From contig NZ_JAADZV010000010.1 of assembly GCF_010645075.1 (NCBI RefSeq), positions 62,001-126,000 of the forward strand: DNA of 64,000 nt, written 5' to 3'. This stretch comes from Flavobacterium limi (GTDB taxonomy: Bacteria > Bacteroidota > Bacteroidia > Flavobacteriales > Flavobacteriaceae). Position 1 is the stretch's first letter, and every line of letters begins with the position of its first letter. The notes under the pieces were generated by a model. The model searched no databases, was not told where the DNA came from, and worked only from the letters and a program-made list of their open reading frames with translations. Below are positions 61,887 through 64,000 of this stretch, piece by piece. The position numbers and the translations under genes are program-made.

Positions 61887-63164
61887 TTATCGTCTTCTTT
61901 TACTCTTTTCAGGAGCATCAAAAATACCGGGTGTAGCAGTTAATTCGGCAATTTTTACAATTACATCGGTTGCTTTTAGGATGCTTTCAACCGGAACATA
62001 TTCGTATTTCCCATGAAAATTATGACCGCCGGCAAAAATATTCGGGCAAGGTAGTCCCATAAATGATAATTGAGATCCGTCTGTACCTCCGCGAATGGGT
62101 TTGATGATTGGTTTTATATTTAGTTCACGCATTGCTTTCTCTGCAATATCCACAATATGTTTTACCGGAAGTACTTTTTCTTTCATATTGTAATACTGAT
62201 CTTTTACTTCAGCAATCACAATATCTTCCCCAAATTGTTTAGCGAATTTTTTGTTGATTTTTTTGGCAATCTTTTCGATTAACTCTTTTCGTTTTTCGAA
62301 TTTTTTCTTGTTGTGATCACGAATAATTAACTCTAAAATAGTTTCTTCAATATTTCCTTTTATATGATGAACGTGGAAGAAACCTTCGTAGCCTTTGGTC
62401 TCCTGTGGTGTTTCTCCTTTTGGAAGTTCATTGATAAAATCATTTGCAATCAGCATCGAATTGATCATTTTTCCTTTCGCATAACCCGGATGAACACTTT
62501 TTCCTTTAAAGGTAATTTTAGCTCCAGCAGCGTTGAAATTTTCGTATTCCAATTCGCCAATCTGGCTTCCGTCCATCGTGTAAGCCCATTGTGCGCCGAA
62601 TTTTTCTACATCAAAATGATGTGCTCCGCGACCTATTTCTTCGTCAGGGGTAAATCCAATTCTGATTTTTCCGTGTTTAATTTCAGGATGCTGAATTAAA
62701 TATTCCATTGCGGAAACAATTTCAGTAATTCCGGCTTTATCATCAGCCCCTAAAAGAGTCGTTCCGTCAGTAGTAATGATTGTTTGTCCTTTGTATTGCA
62801 ATAAATCCTTGAAGTAATCTGGAGATAAAACAATGTTTTTTTCAGCATTCAGAATAATATCTTTTCCATCGTAATTTTCAACAATCTGTGGTTTTACATT
62901 GGCTCCGCTAAAATCCGGAGAAGTGTCAAAGTGAGAAACAAAACCAATTGTTGGTACTTCATGGTCAACATTACTGGGAAGCGTTGCCATAATATAGGCT
63001 TTGTCGTCAATCGTCACATCTTCAAGGCCAATTGTTTTTAGTTCTTCAACTAACTTATTGGCAAGATCCCATTGTTTTTCTGTGCTTGGTGTTGTTTGTG
63101 AATTTGGGTCTGATTCAGTATCAATTGTTACGTAACTGATAAAACGATCTATGATATGCTGCAT
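61887..63164 (-). CDS. pepT: peptidase T (tripeptidase)
   Basis: The 425-residue cytoplasmic protein is an M20 aminotripeptidase binding two zinc ions. Metal and catalytic motifs are FVSHFDTSPDFSG (His about residue 77), LLGADDKAGITEIV (about 138-151), GFTPDEEIGRGAHHFD (about 169-184) and RGGTDGSQLSFMG (about 358-370), with AGGHNFHGKYEYVP (about 377-390). Length matches the family. A TATATTTG -7 element is upstream. The terminal extension KSRKRR-like APEKSKRRR is short and basic. Confidence 0.95.
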   Translation of the reverse strand: MQHIIDRFISYVTIDTESDPNSQTTPSTEKQWDLANKLVEELKTIGLEDVTIDDKAYIMATLPSNVDHEVPTIGFVSHFDTSPDFSGANVKPQIVENYDGKDIILNAEKNIVLSPDYFKDLLQYKGQTIITTDGTTLLGADDKAGITEIVSAMEYLIQHPEIKHGKIRIGFTPDEEIGRGAHHFDVEKFGAQWAYTMDGSQIGELEYENFNAAGAKITFKGKSVHPGYAKGKMINSMLIANDFINELPKGETPQETKGYEGFFHVHHIKGNIEETILELIIRDHNKKKFEKRKELIEKIAKKINKKFAKQFGEDIVIAEVKDQYYNMKEKVLPVKHIVDIAEKAMRELNIKPIIKPIRGGTDGSQLSFMGLPCPNIFAGGHNFHGKYEYVPVESILKATDVIVKIAELTATPGIFDAPEKSKRRR

Positions 63165-63180
63165 TTCTTTTTATTTTTAG

Positions 63181-63188
63181 CAAATATA
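63181..63188 (-). promoter_or_regulatory. pepT -7 element
   Basis: TATATTTG on the minus strand fits TAnnTTTG, 16 nt before the pepT ATG. Confidence 0.55.
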
Positions 63189-63280
63189 ACCATTTTTTCT
63201 GCGTAATAATTTAAGCTTTCAATATCTGCATTAACAAAAAACAGATTATATATAGGATTTCTTAAAACTCTTGTATGTTC

Positions 63281-64000
63281 TTATTTATTTTTTACACATC
63301 TAAAACCAACATGATTGGCCGCAGACCGGATTTCGCCTTTTCCTCTTGTGCCTACCATGTATCTGGTGCAATATTGATCTGTACATAAAAAAGAACCACC
63401 TCTGTGTACTCTTTTTATTTCTGCAGTATCATTCGGATCATAATAAGCATCAGGTCCCTGCGGATTTCTTGTTATTTTATCGCTTTCCGCTAATGATTTG
63501 TAATAGTCTACACTGTACCAGTCGTGAACCCATTCCCAGACATTTCCGGCTATATCGTATAGACCATAAGCGTTTGGAGCGTATTGTTTGGTTGGCGCAA
63601 TTCCTTTAAATCCGTCTTCTCCTGTGTCGCCATCTTTAATTGGGAAATGCCCTTGGTAGATGTTAGCCTGAAATTTTCCTTTAGGTTTTAAATCATTTCC
63701 CCATGCATACAGATTTCCTGATTTACCGCCACGGGCCGCAAATTCCCATTCTGCTTCTGTTGGAAGTCTTTTTCCTGCCCATTTTGCGTAAGCTTCAGCA
63801 TCTTCGTAAACTACATGAACTACCGGATATTTGTCTTTTCCTTTGATCGAACTTTGCGGCCCTTCCGGATGTCTCCAGTCAGCGCCTGGTTCGTAACGCC
63901 ACCACTGAAGAAAATTATTGAGATTTACAGCTGATGATGTAGGGGTAAAGACGACAGAGCCTGTAATTAAATCTTCTTCGTTCGCAGTTGGAAATTCCTT
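63281..64000 (-). CDS. formylglycine-generating enzyme (SUMF1/FGE type), 5' truncated by window edge
   Basis: The minus-strand frame is open from the window edge to the TAA at 63281-63283, giving the last 239 residues. It matches FGE: LPTEAEWEFAARGGKSGNLY, YGLYDIAGNVWEWVHDWYSV and RVHRGGSFLCTDQYCTRYMV. Both cysteines of the catalytic pair are present in GGSFLCTDQYC (codons 63383-63385 and 63368-63370), unlike the gliding proteins GldJ/GldK that keep the fold without the active-site pair. FGE oxidises a cysteine in sulfatases to formylglycine, so sulfatase genes are expected upstream, outside the window. The start and any signal peptide cannot be seen. Confidence 0.93.
   Translation of the reverse strand, partial: KEFPTANEEDLITGSVVFTPTSSAVNLNNFLQWWRYEPGADWRHPEGPQSSIKGKDKYPVVHVVYEDAEAYAKWAGKRLPTEAEWEFAARGGKSGNLYAWGNDLKPKGKFQANIYQGHFPIKDGDTGEDGFKGIAPTKQYAPNAYGLYDIAGNVWEWVHDWYSVDYYKSLAESDKITRNPQGPDAYYDPNDTAEIKRVHRGGSFLCTDQYCTRYMVGTRGKGEIRSAANHVGFRCVKNK

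Noticed and set aside
63346..63609. Plus-strand open frame of 87 codons near the right edge
   Set aside because: It is antisense to the formylglycine-generating enzyme coding region.

Overview
The window looks like the chromosome of a Flavobacterium or a close relative (Bacteroidota, Flavobacteriia). Reasons: it is AT-rich, many genes are preceded by the Bacteroidota -7 element TAnnTTTG with a TTG about 17-23 nt upstream, ribosome-binding sites are not evident, and the gene content is typical (TonB receptors with carboxypeptidase-like N-domains, DUF4249, DUF5777, a type IX secretion sorting domain, monomeric isocitrate dehydrogenase, PUR/DUF3276 protein, a cyclophilin-FKBP fusion). No prophage, insertion sequence, CRISPR array, rRNA or tRNA was seen.

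Layout. 1-4.8 kb: end of gltB, gltD and lysA (nitrogen assimilation and lysine). 4.9-10.9 kb: accessory genes for secreted or lipid-anchored proteins, including a frameshifted DUF1080 lipoprotein, a PAP2 phosphatase, an esterase, a small gene split by an in-frame stop, and a repeat-like structured element. 11-16.2 kb: an ArsR-AHSA1 pair and a TonB receptor-DUF4249-GyrI-DinB operon. 16.2-20.7 kb: housekeeping genes thiN, trmD, rplS and icd. 20.9-23 kb: a TetR-small protein-MFS efflux operon. 23-36.6 kb: mostly minus-strand genes (comM/yifB, a Gfo/Idh oxidoreductase, dsbD, tilS, uvrB, a hydrolase, a damaged ParE-type toxin with its antitoxin, rlmF) around a plus-strand ammonium transporter. 36.8-47.3 kb: an archaemetzincin-like lipoprotein, an FMN reductase and an ECF sigma/FecR locus with a long downstream operon. 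47.4-53.6 kb: a cupin, an MFS transporter, a dual PPIase, a Rnk/GreA-like protein behind an (ATT)17 microsatellite, a redoxin and several hydrolases. 53.6-64 kb: an esterase-GH3 glucosidase pair, a PUR protein, an ABC exporter, leucine dehydrogenase, nusB, yajC, pepT, and the C-terminal part of a formylglycine-generating enzyme running off the right edge.

The most interesting part is 38.3-47.3 kb. A sequence GTAGGGTAA-N13-TGTTTTACTA occurs with exact spacing upstream of fecR and again upstream of the gene set OB-fold protein / DUF5777 barrel / CxxCH cytochrome lipoprotein / YceI / ankyrin / DOMON-T9SS protein. A weaker inverted copy lies between the sigma gene and a divergent repeat-containing lipoprotein. 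The sigma gene itself has a housekeeping-type -7 element. This suggests one self-contained surface-signalling regulon that couples a TonB receptor with STN domain to envelope redox or lipid-binding proteins. Its substrate is unknown.

Three genes carry single lesions (one-base loss in a T run in the DUF1080 gene, one-base loss in a G run in the toxin, one in-frame TAA in a small gene). They may be real decay or sequence error; the sequence alone cannot decide. Promoter and terminator calls are by eye, and domain names are from motif recognition without database search.
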